A stretch of DNA of 54,871 nt. Source: Lachnospiraceae bacterium (GTDB lineage: Bacteria; Bacillota; Clostridia; Lachnospirales; Lachnospiraceae). The notes under the pieces were generated by a model, which saw nothing but the letters and a program-made list of their open reading frames with translations, was not told the origin of the DNA and made no database searches. Of this stretch, positions 35,063 to 43,958 are shown one piece after another. The position numbers were made by a program, and so were the translations under genes. Each line of letters begins with the position of its first letter. Position 1 is the first letter of the stretch. The DNA lies in the NCBI GenBank assembly GCA_017458765.1, contig JAFSZZ010000042.1:1-54871 (forward strand). The letters run 5' to 3'.

Positions 35063-36295
35063 TTATGACCCTCCCGCACTCACACCCGCGAGGTGTCCGG
35101 TCGACCATGCGATCTGCAGGTTGAACCCTCCGGTAAGCGCATCCACATCTATCATCTCGCCTGCAAAAAAAAGCCCCGGTATCTTCCTGCTCTCCATGGT
35201 TGAAGGATCGATCTCCTTCACCGATATCCCACCTCGGGTGATTATCGCTTCGTCAAAGCCTCTGTTGCCCGTTATATGGATCGTAAGATCCTTTATCAGC
35301 CCGGCGAGTCTGACCCGTTCCTCCCGCGATACTTCGTTTACCTTCTTGTGTCCGTCGATACCGGACAGATCCACTATCACGGGAATAAGCTTCGATGGGA
35401 GCAGCTTATCAAGAGAATTACCAAACTGCCTGTTCATTACGGATGAAAAATCCCTGAGTATCCTGTCGTCGAGCTGTTTATGATCGAGTGCAGGCTTAAG
35501 ATCAATGTGAAGCACGGGATCCTGACCGTACATCTTCTCCCTGATATGAGCGCTTGCGCTTAAGATAACGGGTCCGCTCACCCCGAAGTGCGTAAAAAGC
35601 ATCTCTCCGAACCCTTCGTATATCTTCCTGTTACCGATGTCCAGCCTTACAGATACATTTTTAAGGGACAATCCCTGAAGCCTTGGTACCCATTCATCTC
35701 CTGACGTGAGCGGAACGAGTGACGGTTCGGCCTCCTTAACCGTAATATCAAGGGCATCCGCTATCCTGAAGGCATCATCGCAGGCTCCGCATCCGGGATA
35801 CGATACTCCTCCGAGTGCAAGTATGACCTTATCTGCCGCGATCCGCTCTCCCTTCCCGGTAACTATGCCGCATATCCGTCCGTTTGAAAGTTCTATACTC
35901 TCAAGCGATGTATCAAGCCTTACGGATACGCCACTCTCTTCAAGATGCCTCTCAAGTGTCCTGATAACATCCGATGACTTGTCCGATGCGGGAAACACCC
36001 TGTCTCCGCGTTCAGTCTTAAGGCTGCATCCGAGGCTCTCAAAATACTCCATCACAGCATCATTTGAGAACCTGTAAAATGAACTGTACATAAACTTGGG
36101 ATTGGTGATGACATTACCGAAAAAAGCATCCGGATCACAGGCATTGGTAAGATTACATCTGCCCTTACCCGTTATGAACAGCTTCTTCCCAAGCTTCTCA
36201 TTCTTCTCGATAAGAAGAACCTCTGCCCCTGCTTCTGATGCGGCTGAGGCTGCCATCATTCCCGCGGCGCCGCCTCCGACAACGATGATCTTCAT
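35063..36295 (-). CDS. HI0933-family FAD-dependent oxidoreductase
   Basis: The 410-residue flavoprotein opens with the dinucleotide fold IIVVGGGAAGMMAASAASEAG, followed by LIEKNEKLGKKLFITGKGRCNLTN (family signature, shown in part), and near the C-terminus LFFAGEMIDVDALTGGFNLQ, which closes the FAD site. The family includes uncharacterised YhiN-like proteins, so the substrate is unknown. I use ATG 36295, placed 7 nt after the tetR stop, because the dinucleotide fold then starts at once; the tracked longer form adds 11 residues inside tetR. Confidence 0.88.
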   Translation of the reverse strand: MKIIVVGGGAAGMMAASAASEAGAEVLLIEKNEKLGKKLFITGKGRCNLTNACDPDAFFGNVITNPKFMYSSFYRFSNDAVMEYFESLGCSLKTERGDRVFPASDKSSDVIRTLERHLEESGVSVRLDTSLESIELSNGRICGIVTGKGERIAADKVILALGGVSYPGCGACDDAFRIADALDITVKEAEPSLVPLTSGDEWVPRLQGLSLKNVSVRLDIGNRKIYEGFGEMLFTHFGVSGPVILSASAHIREKMYGQDPVLHIDLKPALDHKQLDDRILRDFSSVMNRQFGNSLDKLLPSKLIPVIVDLSGIDGHKKVNEVSREERVRLAGLIKDLTIHITGNRGFDEAIITRGGISVKEIDPSTMESRKIPGLFFAGEMIDVDALTGGFNLQIAWSTGHLAGVSAGGS

Positions 36296-36302
36296 ATATC
36301 CG

Positions 36303-36851
36303 TTATCCGATGAAGCCCTTGATGGCATCCTTTAACATGTCCTCGGCTTCCTTATCACTTAAGTCAAATTCACCTGTTATTGTCATTCCCGCCATACCAT
36401 GCATGAAAATGAACACCTTGGTAAAAATGAGTTCAACATTATCCATGTTAAGGTTGGGGATCTTCTTTATCTCCTTCATAACAAAAGCATTCTCCTTGCC
36501 GTTAATAAGCTCATAAAGCGTATGATCCTTATTACCCGACAAAAACAGAAGCTTGAACAGATTCTGTTCCTGCTTGGCAAAACGTATATAATTTATCCCC
36601 AGACTTACAAAAGGAGTATCATAACTGTTCTTATTACTGTTGCAGAAATCCTCATAATACGCCCTTGATCTCTCAAACAGTTCCTTAAGAAGCTCATCCA
36701 TATTCTCATAAACCCTGAATATCGGCTGTGTGGAACATCCGATGTGTGCAGCAAGCTTCCTTGCGGTAACAGCCTCCACACCCTCCTTCTTGAGCAGTTC
36801 AAAAGCCCCGTCAATTATCATCTGCTTTGTTATTGATTCTTTTCTTGCCAT
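36303..36851 (-). CDS. TetR-family transcriptional regulator, WHG-type C-terminus
   Basis: From ATG 36851 (GGAGAGG upstream) the protein has 182 residues. The N-terminal TetR helix-turn-helix reads IDGAFELLKKEGVEAVTARK and then HIGCSTQPIFRVYENMDEL (about 12-50). The C-terminal ligand domain carries INYIRFAKQEQNLFKLLF, like WHG-type members. The gene has its own promoter with a perfect palindrome in the spacer, so autoregulation is likely. It reads toward the flavoprotein gene with 7 bp between stop and start. Confidence 0.88.
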   Translation of the reverse strand: MARKESITKQMIIDGAFELLKKEGVEAVTARKLAAHIGCSTQPIFRVYENMDELLKELFERSRAYYEDFCNSNKNSYDTPFVSLGINYIRFAKQEQNLFKLLFLSGNKDHTLYELINGKENAFVMKEIKKIPNLNMDNVELIFTKVFIFMHGMAGMTITGEFDLSDKEAEDMLKDAIKGFIG

Positions 36852-36909
36852 TTCTGACCCTCTCCTTATATGAAATTTAACGGGCAGCCTCCGAAGAGAC
36901 CGCCCATTA

Positions 36910-36938
36910 ATTATAACATACGTTATGATATGATACAA
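36910..36938 (-). promoter_or_regulatory. tetR promoter with palindromic candidate operator
   Basis: TTGTAT (36938-36933), a 17-bp spacer and TATAAT (36915-36910) form the promoter on the minus strand, with TG making the -10 extended. The palindrome ATAACATACGTTAT (36914-36927) overlaps the spacer and the -10, a typical repressor site. Confidence 0.6.
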
Positions 36939-36945
36939 GAGTTAA

Positions 36946-38379
36946 TTACACGGGATAAGCTCCGTTTGCCTCATCAGCCTTCTTCGCATCAATACCGGTC
37001 TGCTGTGCTTCACGGTACTTGAAGAAATCGATCGCAACCTGCGGGAACAGCGCATATGACAATACGTCCTCATCCTGCTGCTTGTACTGCTTCATCTCGG
37101 CTTCGATCTTATCCATTTCGTTTGTAAGGCCTGCCGCATCAGCCGAACGTGATGTGAACCTCTCCTCACCGGGGATGACCTTATCTATAACTTCCTGGTT
37201 CATAGGCTTAACTGTCTGACCGTATTTACCGCGTAAGAGATCCTTGAATTCACCTGTAGCCATCTTATATCTCTCACCCATAAGAACGTTGAACACTGCC
37301 TGGGTTCCGACGATCTGTGATGAAGGTGTAACAAGAGGCGGCTCACCGCAGTCCTTACGTACGCGGGGGATTTCCTCGAGCACTTCGTTATACTTATCCT
37401 CAGCGTTCTGTTCCTTAAGCTGTGAAACCATGTTGGATAACATACCGCCGGGTACCTGATACAGGAGTGTCTTGATATTGACACCGAGCACCTTGGGATT
37501 AAGAAGCCCGTTCGCAAGACATTCCTCCCTGTAAGGCCTGAAGTAATCGGCGATCTCTGCAAGGAGCTTCTGATCGTAACCGGTATCGTAAGGTGTGCCC
37601 CTGAAGGTCTCGACCATAACTTCGGTTGCGGGCTGTGAAGTACCGAGAGCAAAAGGTGACATCGCACAGTCGATAACATCAACACCGGCCTCAACTGCCT
37701 TAAGATAGGTCATCGAGGCAACACCCGAAGTATAATGAGTATGTAACTGTATAGGAAGCTTGGTGCTCTCCTTAAGGGTCTTTACAAGCTCTGCTGCCCT
37801 GTAAGGAACGAGCAGTCCTGCCATATCCTTGATACAGATCGAGTCCGCACCCATCTCCTCTATCTTCTTGGCCATGTCTGCCCAGTACTCAAGAGTATAG
37901 GCATCACCAAGCGTATATGAAAGTGCGATCTGTGATTCGCCGCGGCCTTCCTGTACCTTTATCTTATTTGTCGCATCAACGGCTGCCTGAAGGTTCCTTA
38001 TATCGTTAAGGCAGTCAAATATACGTATGATGTCGATACCGTTTGCGATAGACTTCTCAACGAACGCATAAACAACGTCATCCGCATAGGGACGATAGCC
38101 TAAGATGTTCTGTCCTCTGAAGAGCATCTGGAGCTTGGTATTCTTGGCGCCATCCCTGATCTTCCTGAGTCTGTCCCAGGGATCTTCCTTAAGGAAACGG
38201 AGTGATGCATCGAAAGTGGCACCGCCCCAGCACTCAAGTGACTGATATCCTACTTTATCAAGCTTATCGAGGATGGGAAGCATTACTTCGGTAGGCATTC
38301 TCGTCGCGATCAACGACTGATGCGCATCACGGAGAATGGTCTCGGTAATCTTGATGGGTTTCTTTTCAACTTCTGCCAT
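36946..38379 (-). CDS. oadA: Oxaloacetate decarboxylase / pyruvate carboxyltransferase alpha subunit
   Basis: OadA moves the carboxyl group of oxaloacetate (or the reverse) to biotin. From ATG 38379 (GGAGG upstream; an earlier TTG overlaps that site and is rejected) it has 477 residues. The HMGL-like barrel opens TETILRDAHQSLIATRM, with metal-binding DMAGLLVPYRA and HTHYTSG (about 205-211). The PYC/OADA domain follows. It has no biotinyl domain of its own, so it relies on the separate carrier upstream. Last gene of the operon after oadB (40 bp). Confidence 0.93.
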   Translation of the reverse strand: MAEVEKKPIKITETILRDAHQSLIATRMPTEVMLPILDKLDKVGYQSLECWGGATFDASLRFLKEDPWDRLRKIRDGAKNTKLQMLFRGQNILGYRPYADDVVYAFVEKSIANGIDIIRIFDCLNDIRNLQAAVDATNKIKVQEGRGESQIALSYTLGDAYTLEYWADMAKKIEEMGADSICIKDMAGLLVPYRAAELVKTLKESTKLPIQLHTHYTSGVASMTYLKAVEAGVDVIDCAMSPFALGTSQPATEVMVETFRGTPYDTGYDQKLLAEIADYFRPYREECLANGLLNPKVLGVNIKTLLYQVPGGMLSNMVSQLKEQNAEDKYNEVLEEIPRVRKDCGEPPLVTPSSQIVGTQAVFNVLMGERYKMATGEFKDLLRGKYGQTVKPMNQEVIDKVIPGEERFTSRSADAAGLTNEMDKIEAEMKQYKQQDEDVLSYALFPQVAIDFFKYREAQQTGIDAKKADEANGAYPV

Positions 38380-38419
38380 TATTATATCCTCCAATCAAAA
38401 TTTAATATCCATAATCAGT

Positions 38420-39571
38420 TTAGAACACTCCGAACACAGCCATAAAGGTACCGGCTGCTACTGCCGTTCCGATAACTCCGGCCACGTTGGGACCCATGGC
38501 ATGCATGAGAAGGAAGTTGGTGGGATCGGATTCCGCACCTACCTTCTGTGATACCCTGGCTGCCATTGGAACTGCCGAAACTCCTGCCGATCCGATAAGG
38601 GGATTAACCTTGCCCTTGGTAGCTACACACATCAGCTTACCGAACAATACACCTGCCGCCGTGCCGAATGCAAAGGCCACAAGACCCAGAACAACTATCT
38701 TGATCGTATCCCAGTTAAGGAAAGCTGCTGCACTCGTCGTTGCACCTACTGAAGTTCCGAGAATGATAACTACTATATACATAAGCGCGTTGCTGGCTGT
38801 CTCGGTAAGCTGACGCACAACGCCGGACTCCCTGAAAAGATTACCCAGCATGAGCATACCTACAAGAGGTGCTGTCGTTGGAAGTATAAGACATACAACG
38901 ATGGTTACCACGATGGGGAAAAGTATCCTCTCAAGCTTGCTTACCGGGCGGAGCTGTTCCATCTTTATAGCCCTCTCCTTCTCGGTAGTGAGAAGCTTCA
39001 TGATGGGGGGCTGGATGATGGGAACCAGTGACATATATGAATATGCCGCAACCGCTATAGGTCCCAGTAACGCTGTCTGTCCGAGCTTGCCCGCAAGGAA
39101 GATAGATGTAGGACCGTCGGCACCACCTATTATCGAAACCGCTGCTGCAGCCTTATCATTGAATCCAAGTGCGATAGCACCGAAATATGCGGCGAAGATA
39201 CCGAACTGTGCTGCCGCTCCGAGAAGAAAGCTCTTCGGATTTGCGATAAGGGGTCCGAAGTCTGTCATGGCTCCGACGCCCATGAAGATAAGTGAAGGCA
39301 GGATAGCCCACTCATCCAACAGATAAAAATAATGAAGAAGACCGCCGACACCGTTCGTCGAATGCTCGACCGTAAGCATGATATCCGGATATATATTGAC
39401 CAGAAGCATACCGAAGGCGATCGGGCATAAAAGCAGCGGTTCAAATTCTTTGGCTATAGCCAGATACAGAAAAACACATGCAACAGCGATCATAATGTAA
39501 TTACCTACAGTAAGATTAAAGAACGCTGTCTGGTGTATAAGATTCTGCATCGTGTCAACAATATATGACAT
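38420..39571 (-). CDS. oadB: Na+-translocating decarboxylase beta subunit
   Basis: This 383-residue integral membrane protein decarboxylates carboxybiotin and pumps Na+ out. It has about ten helices. Family text includes GVGAMTDFGPLIANPKSFLLGAAAQFG (part), IGGADGPTSIFLAG (about 148-161) with the conserved Asp of the cation path, and AMGPNVAGVIGTAVAAG near the end. The GGAGG before the ATG is strong. It is flanked by the biotin carrier and oadA. Confidence 0.94.
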   Translation of the reverse strand: MSYIVDTMQNLIHQTAFFNLTVGNYIMIAVACVFLYLAIAKEFEPLLLCPIAFGMLLVNIYPDIMLTVEHSTNGVGGLLHYFYLLDEWAILPSLIFMGVGAMTDFGPLIANPKSFLLGAAAQFGIFAAYFGAIALGFNDKAAAAVSIIGGADGPTSIFLAGKLGQTALLGPIAVAAYSYMSLVPIIQPPIMKLLTTEKERAIKMEQLRPVSKLERILFPIVVTIVVCLILPTTAPLVGMLMLGNLFRESGVVRQLTETASNALMYIVVIILGTSVGATTSAAAFLNWDTIKIVVLGLVAFAFGTAAGVLFGKLMCVATKGKVNPLIGSAGVSAVPMAARVSQKVGAESDPTNFLLMHAMGPNVAGVIGTAVAAGTFMAVFGVF

Positions 39572-39617
39572 TTTATGACCTCCGTATTATTTCCAATATA
39601 TTGATTTAGACATATGC

Positions 39618-39980
39618 TCAGTTCATTGTTGCAAGGCATGCGCCTGCTTCTACAGAATCGCCTACCGTAACATCTATGCTTGCTATTGTTCCGTCAGAAG
39701 GAGCAACAACGGGGATCTCCATCTTCATGGCTTCGAGGATAACAACCGTATCACCCTTCTTGACAGACTGTCCCACGCTTGCTTCGATCTTGAATATCTT
39801 ACCTGCTGCGCCCGCTTCTACCTTTATGGCACCGCCGCCGGCTGCCTTGGGTGCCGCTGCAGGTGCTGCCTTGGGTGCTGCCGCTGCCTTGGGCGCTGCT
39901 GCGGGTGCCGATCCGCCCGCTCCTTCTTCTACAGTAACATCATATACGTTTCCGTTCACAGTGATTGTATAATTTTTCAT
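39618..39980 (-). CDS. Biotin carboxyl carrier protein of the decarboxylase
   Basis: The 120-residue protein is a soluble biotin carrier that moves the carboxyl group between carboxyltransferase and membrane subunit. It has a short N-terminal stretch, a flexible Ala/Pro/Lys linker (about 25-48), and a lipoyl-like domain with EAMKM (about 85-89), whose Lys is biotinylated. AGGAGG precedes the ATG. As the operon's only carrier, it must serve both MmdA and OadA. Confidence 0.93.
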   Translation of the reverse strand: MKNYTITVNGNVYDVTVEEGAGGSAPAAAPKAAAAPKAAPAAAPKAAGGGAIKVEAGAAGKIFKIEASVGQSVKKGDTVVILEAMKMEIPVVAPSDGTIASIDVTVGDSVEAGACLATMN

Positions 39981-40011
39981 TTTGATTCCTCCTGGATATT
40001 TGAATACCTGT

Positions 40012-40857
40012 TTAGTTCCTGTTCCATTTATTATTGGTTCTGCGTCTGATACTTCTTACATAATATCCGCCCGACTCTGCAGGGCTGATACCGCTGTCTG
40101 CCTGATATGCGGCTATCGCTGCCGCAATAACGGCGGTTATCTCATCATCATCCGATGAAGTCTGTGCGGCAGGTGCGGCCGGTTCATTCTGTGCCGGTGC
40201 TGCCTGCTCCGCTCCCTCAAGTTTCCTCTTCTCGGCTGCCGACTGGGCCTTGTTTATGAAGTTAAAACTTCCTATGAGCAGTGAAAGAAGAATCAGGACG
40301 ATAAATACGGTTCCCATACCAAGCAAGGTATTCAAACCGGCCTTCTCCATCTTCTCGCCGAAGCTGTAATTGATATTAACGGCAAAAGATGTAAGTGTCT
40401 TGCTAAGATCATCCTTATAAACAAATTCTATTTCCGCATCTCTGTTCTCAAACTGTGCGGGGATATCCACGATAAGCGTGTCACCCTTGGAGCCGTACTT
40501 AACGGTCCCCTCTCCTGTCGTAACGAGCTGCCCCGCTTCCGCAACTGCCTTCTTCCAGGAATCAACTCCGGAAATAAAGCCGTTGCCTTCCACCTGCATG
40601 CCTATACGTCCGAATATATACTCGGTGTACTCGGCGCCTTCGGTCACAAACGTGTCAAGCCCCTCGACGTTGGTTCCGATATTCATTGACAGACCCGAAT
40701 ATGCCTGAGGATCTTCAGGAAGGATATAATGGGTAAGTACCCCTGATATCTCCATGACCATATCGGCATCTTCGGGAGCCACCGGCTTAACAGGTTCGCA
40801 CGCAGTCAGTCCGAGAAGACAGATGCCAATACATAATACTGATAAAAACTTTTTCAT
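40012..40857 (-). CDS. OadG-like gamma subunit, lipoprotein with extracytoplasmic domain
   Basis: I use ATG 40857 (GGTGA upstream), just after the mmdA stop. The 281-residue product opens with a lipoprotein signal ending GLTACEP. An outside domain (about 25-180) of unknown fold follows, then one helix TLLGMGTVFIVLILLSLLIG (about 185-205) typical of OadG, then an Ala/Pro-rich cytoplasmic tail with AAIAAYQADSG. OadG links peripheral and membrane parts of the pump. The large outer domain is longer than the roughly 80-residue OadG of enterics. Confidence 0.85.
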   Translation of the reverse strand: MKKFLSVLCIGICLLGLTACEPVKPVAPEDADMVMEISGVLTHYILPEDPQAYSGLSMNIGTNVEGLDTFVTEGAEYTEYIFGRIGMQVEGNGFISGVDSWKKAVAEAGQLVTTGEGTVKYGSKGDTLIVDIPAQFENRDAEIEFVYKDDLSKTLTSFAVNINYSFGEKMEKAGLNTLLGMGTVFIVLILLSLLIGSFNFINKAQSAAEKRKLEGAEQAAPAQNEPAAPAAQTSSDDDEITAVIAAAIAAYQADSGISPAESGGYYVRSIRRRTNNKWNRN

Positions 40858-40879
40858 ATTACGTTTCACCATACCTTTC

Positions 40880-42301
40880 TCAGATCGCGCCATGTTTCCT
40901 GCCCGGACGCTCCTCTCTCTTAGTAAACAGCATCTCAAGTGCGCCGATCACATACTTACGTGTATCCTGCGCTTCTATTATCGTGTCAACGTAGCCACGG
41001 CGTGCCGCTGATGTCACACTTGTCTGCATATCCTTGTATGCGGCCGTAAGTTCTGCCTTATTCTCTTCCTTCTCAAACAGTATCCTGGCTGCAGCATCCG
41101 CATCCATCATACCCACCGAAGCTCCGCTCCATGCAAATACCATATCAGCTCCGAGAGACTTCGAATTCATAACAACATATGCACTTCCGAATGCACTGCC
41201 CGTAATAACATTGATCTTGGGAACCGTTGCATTTGCAAAAGCGTAGGTAAGCTTCGCAAGAGCGCCGCTCAACCTCTTCTCGGCATCCATTGTCGTCTCA
41301 AATCCCCTGATATCGGTAAATGAAACCACCGGGATATCAAAAGCATCACAGAAATTAACAAATTCCGCAGCCTTTACACATGCATCGGGAGTAAGTACCT
41401 TGTCGAACTTCTCGGCAACCTTGCCTTCATCATCGAACTTCTCGCTGCGATTGCCAACTGCGCCTACAGTGATACCGTTAAGCCTCATGAATCCGGTGAC
41501 CATTGACTTCGCATAATCCGCCTTAACCTCGAAGAACGCCTGATCATCCGCTATCCTTGAGAAAGCAACCGATGCATCATTTGCGCATGCCGGAAGATCC
41601 GTGCATAACCTGTTCAGATCATCGGTGCACTCCTCGTAAGCGCCGTTCTCCTCATTGTTCTCCGGAAGCATTGATACAAGGAGCCTTATCTGATCATAGA
41701 TGTCATCTCCCGCAACAACGTCCACGTCACCGCTCTGGGTGCTCCTGAAAGCCGCCGCAGCAGTATCGAGCTTCTCCTCATAATTTCCGCTTACCGCATT
41801 TGGAGAATTAACGAACAGCTTACCCTTCGATTCTTCGATAAATGTAAAGTCGGTCATTGACGGGAACAGTGCCAGTCCTCCGCCGCAGCTTCCGAACACT
41901 GCCGTTATCTGCGGGATCACTCCCGAGGCCATCGCCTGAGCCTTATAGATCTCACCGAAAGCTTCCAGAGCATCTGTTGCCTCCATAAGCCTTAATCCGG
42001 TAGAATCGATAAGTCCGATAACAGGTGCACCGGTCTTCATCGCCATTGAATACAGCGACACAATCTTCTTAGCATGCATCTCACCGACAGATCCGCCCAT
42101 TACGGAAGCATCCTGGCTATATACATATACCAGACTTCCGTTGATCAGGCCGTAGCCTGTAATAACGCCGTCAGTGGGTGCAGCCCCTGGATCCGTATTG
42201 AAATCAGTCGATCTGGCTGTGACCATAGCGCCGATCTCAACAAAACTGTTTTCATCGAGCAAGGATTCAATTCTTGCACTCGCTTGAGAAGTGTTACTCA
42301 T
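40880..42301 (-). CDS. Acyl-CoA carboxyltransferase (MmdA-like) subunit
   Basis: The 473-residue protein belongs to the biotin-dependent carboxyltransferase family that takes carboxyl groups from acyl-CoA such as methylmalonyl-CoA or malonyl-CoA. Crotonase-type halves carry YVYSQDASVMGGSVGEMHAKKI (part), GLIDSTGLRLMEA (N half), VFGSCGGGLAL (oxyanion loop), and in the C half VSFTDIRGFETT, INVITGSAFGSAYVVM and FAWSGASVGMMDADAA. First gene of the operon with a clear GGAGGG ribosome site. The acyl-CoA cannot be told from sequence by eye. Confidence 0.88.
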   Translation of the reverse strand: MSNTSQASARIESLLDENSFVEIGAMVTARSTDFNTDPGAAPTDGVITGYGLINGSLVYVYSQDASVMGGSVGEMHAKKIVSLYSMAMKTGAPVIGLIDSTGLRLMEATDALEAFGEIYKAQAMASGVIPQITAVFGSCGGGLALFPSMTDFTFIEESKGKLFVNSPNAVSGNYEEKLDTAAAAFRSTQSGDVDVVAGDDIYDQIRLLVSMLPENNEENGAYEECTDDLNRLCTDLPACANDASVAFSRIADDQAFFEVKADYAKSMVTGFMRLNGITVGAVGNRSEKFDDEGKVAEKFDKVLTPDACVKAAEFVNFCDAFDIPVVSFTDIRGFETTMDAEKRLSGALAKLTYAFANATVPKINVITGSAFGSAYVVMNSKSLGADMVFAWSGASVGMMDADAAARILFEKEENKAELTAAYKDMQTSVTSAARRGYVDTIIEAQDTRKYVIGALEMLFTKREERPGRKHGAI

Positions 42302-42380
42302 TTTGTTCAGCCCTCCATATTAATAATAGGCTAATTCAAGCCTTTACTTAAGTAACTAAATGCTGTACGCACTAAAACTG

Positions 42381-42389
42381 ATTATAACA
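42381..42389 (-). promoter_or_regulatory. Extended -10 promoter of the mmdA-oad operon
   Basis: TGTTATAAT (42389-42381 on the minus strand) is a full extended -10; the -35 region is poor. The leader of about 75 nt holds a 12-bp perfect palindrome TTACTTAAGTAA (42344-42355) and a short AGGCT/AGCCT hairpin beside it, both possible regulatory sites. Confidence 0.55.
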
Positions 42390-42448
42390 TAGAAAAAAAA
42401 CATTTCATAGAGAAAACTTTTATTTTCGGATATGCATTTTCGGGTACT

Positions 42449-42475
42449 AAAAAAGCCGGGGTTAAATCCCCAGCT
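42449..42475 (-). terminator. Terminator overlapping the scpB stop codon
   Basis: On the minus strand AGCTGGGG, loop ATTTAA and CCCCGGCT are followed by TTTTT. The scpB TAA lies within the loop. It closes the run from rpsU or earlier. Confidence 0.8.
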
Positions 42476-43169
42476 TTACCGAAACCTCTTCGGCGGCCTC
42501 CTTCTTAAATTCCTCTATCCTGTCGGGACTGGCGGTCGGAAGATCATCAAGCGAGGTGACATTAAAGCTCCTCAAAAATTCCTCCGTAGTACCGAAAAGC
42601 AGCGGACGTCCCGGCGCCTGCAGACGGCCCAGTTCGGTAATAAGTCCGTATTCCATCAGCTTGTTCACCGCATGATCGCAGCTCACACCCCTGATCTTCT
42701 CTATCTCCAGCTTCGTTACCGGCTGCTTGTAGGCGATTATTGACAGCGTCTCGAGCATTGAGTCGGTAAGCGAATATGACTTCGGGACCTTGGCGATCTT
42801 AATAAGATACTCATACATTGATGCCTTGGAGCACATCTGTACCGAATCCTCAAGTTCTATTATGGTAAATCCGCAGTCGGGATCATTATCATAATCGTCC
42901 TTGAGTTGATAAACAAGCTTCTTCGTTTCCTCCACGTCGCGTCCGAGGACTGTGGCAAGCTTCTTATACTCCACGGAATTGCCCACCGAGAAAAGCACGG
43001 CACCTATAACAGCCTTGGGATTGTCCACGGGCTTTACCTCAGCCTCCGGCACCTCCTCTGTTCCTTCCGCGGTTCCTGCCTCCTGTGGATCAACGGCTTC
43101 TTCCGCGGCCGGGATCTCTTCCTTATTAACTTCGTCTGTTATTTCCTTACTGTTTTTCTTCTTAGCCAA
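42462..43169 (-). CDS. scpB: Segregation and condensation protein B
   Basis: ScpB is the winged-helix partner of ScpA in the SMC-ScpAB complex. The 235-residue protein has an acidic N-terminal extension of about 50 residues, then the double winged-helix core with IGAVLFSVGNSVEYKKLA, LETLSIIAYKQPVTKLEIEK (about 142-161) and LLFGTTEEFLRSF. The Glu-rich extension is longer than in B. subtilis ScpB. It is 25 bp after scpA. Confidence 0.94.
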   Translation of the reverse strand: MAKKKNSKEITDEVNKEEIPAAEEAVDPQEAGTAEGTEEVPEAEVKPVDNPKAVIGAVLFSVGNSVEYKKLATVLGRDVEETKKLVYQLKDDYDNDPDCGFTIIELEDSVQMCSKASMYEYLIKIAKVPKSYSLTDSMLETLSIIAYKQPVTKLEIEKIRGVSCDHAVNKLMEYGLITELGRLQAPGRPLLFGTTEEFLRSFNVTSLDDLPTASPDRIEEFKKEAAEEVSVKLGI

Positions 43170-43194
43170 AATACTAACCTGCTCTGTTCCAAAA

Positions 43195-43944
43195 TTATGC
43201 TGCCATCCTGGATGTGATCATTATATCATCAAACAACGCTTCCTGAACTATCACTATCTGTCCGAGCTTCATCATCTCGAGTATCACAAGGAAGGTGACA
43301 ACTATATCCATCTTCGAATTCTGCTTCTCGAGAAGATCCCTGAAGCCGAACTTCTTATGGCATTTTATATAACCCTGTATATATGCGGTCTTATCTTCAA
43401 GGCTCACCTCGTCCTTCTCGATCTTGCCGAACTTACTCCTTATCGGATCGATCTTGTCAACCTGACGCTTCATCATGGACTTGAATATCTGGTTCAGTTT
43501 GGCAAGATCCATGTCGCCTATCAGCTGCGAATAGTCTATCGGCTGCTCGTAATCCTCGATCTCCTTGGGCATTGAAGGCTTCTTGAAGAGTGTCCTTCCC
43601 GCATCCATATGCATATCCTTGAGCTCATAGGACATATACTTGTACAGCTTATACTCGATAAGCTTCTCGACAAGTTCAGCTCTCGGATCCTCCTCCTCCC
43701 CGTCTTCATTGACTTCCTTGGGAAGAAGCATCCTGCACTTGATATCCAGAAGTGTGGCTGCCATTACCAGAAACTCACTCATCACATCAAGGTTGGCATC
43801 CTGCATCTGCTTAATATAGTCAAGATACTGATCGGTGATCAGCACTATGGGGATATCGTAGATATCCACCTTATTCTTCTCGATAAGATGGAGCAGCAGA
43901 TCCAGCGGACCTTCAAATACCTGTAACTTAACCGTTAAACTCAT
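43195..43944 (-). CDS. scpA: Segregation and condensation protein A
   Basis: ScpA is the kleisin that bridges SMC heads. The 249-residue protein opens with VFEGPLDLLLHLIEKNKVDI, the family hallmark that binds the SMC neck, and has the DYIKQMQDANLDVMSEFLVM helix, a charged middle, and a C-terminal winged helix near 190-240. It is followed by scpB. Confidence 0.95.
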   Translation of the reverse strand: MSLTVKLQVFEGPLDLLLHLIEKNKVDIYDIPIVLITDQYLDYIKQMQDANLDVMSEFLVMAATLLDIKCRMLLPKEVNEDGEEEDPRAELVEKLIEYKLYKYMSYELKDMHMDAGRTLFKKPSMPKEIEDYEQPIDYSQLIGDMDLAKLNQIFKSMMKRQVDKIDPIRSKFGKIEKDEVSLEDKTAYIQGYIKCHKKFGFRDLLEKQNSKMDIVVTFLVILEMMKLGQIVIVQEALFDDIMITSRMAA

Positions 43945-43958
43945 AACTCTCTTCCTTC

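Noticed and set aside
38380..38394. Earlier TTG start of oadA
   Set aside because: The TTG overlaps the GGAGG used by the ATG at 38379. The same reasoning removes TTG starts of rpsU and GH25.
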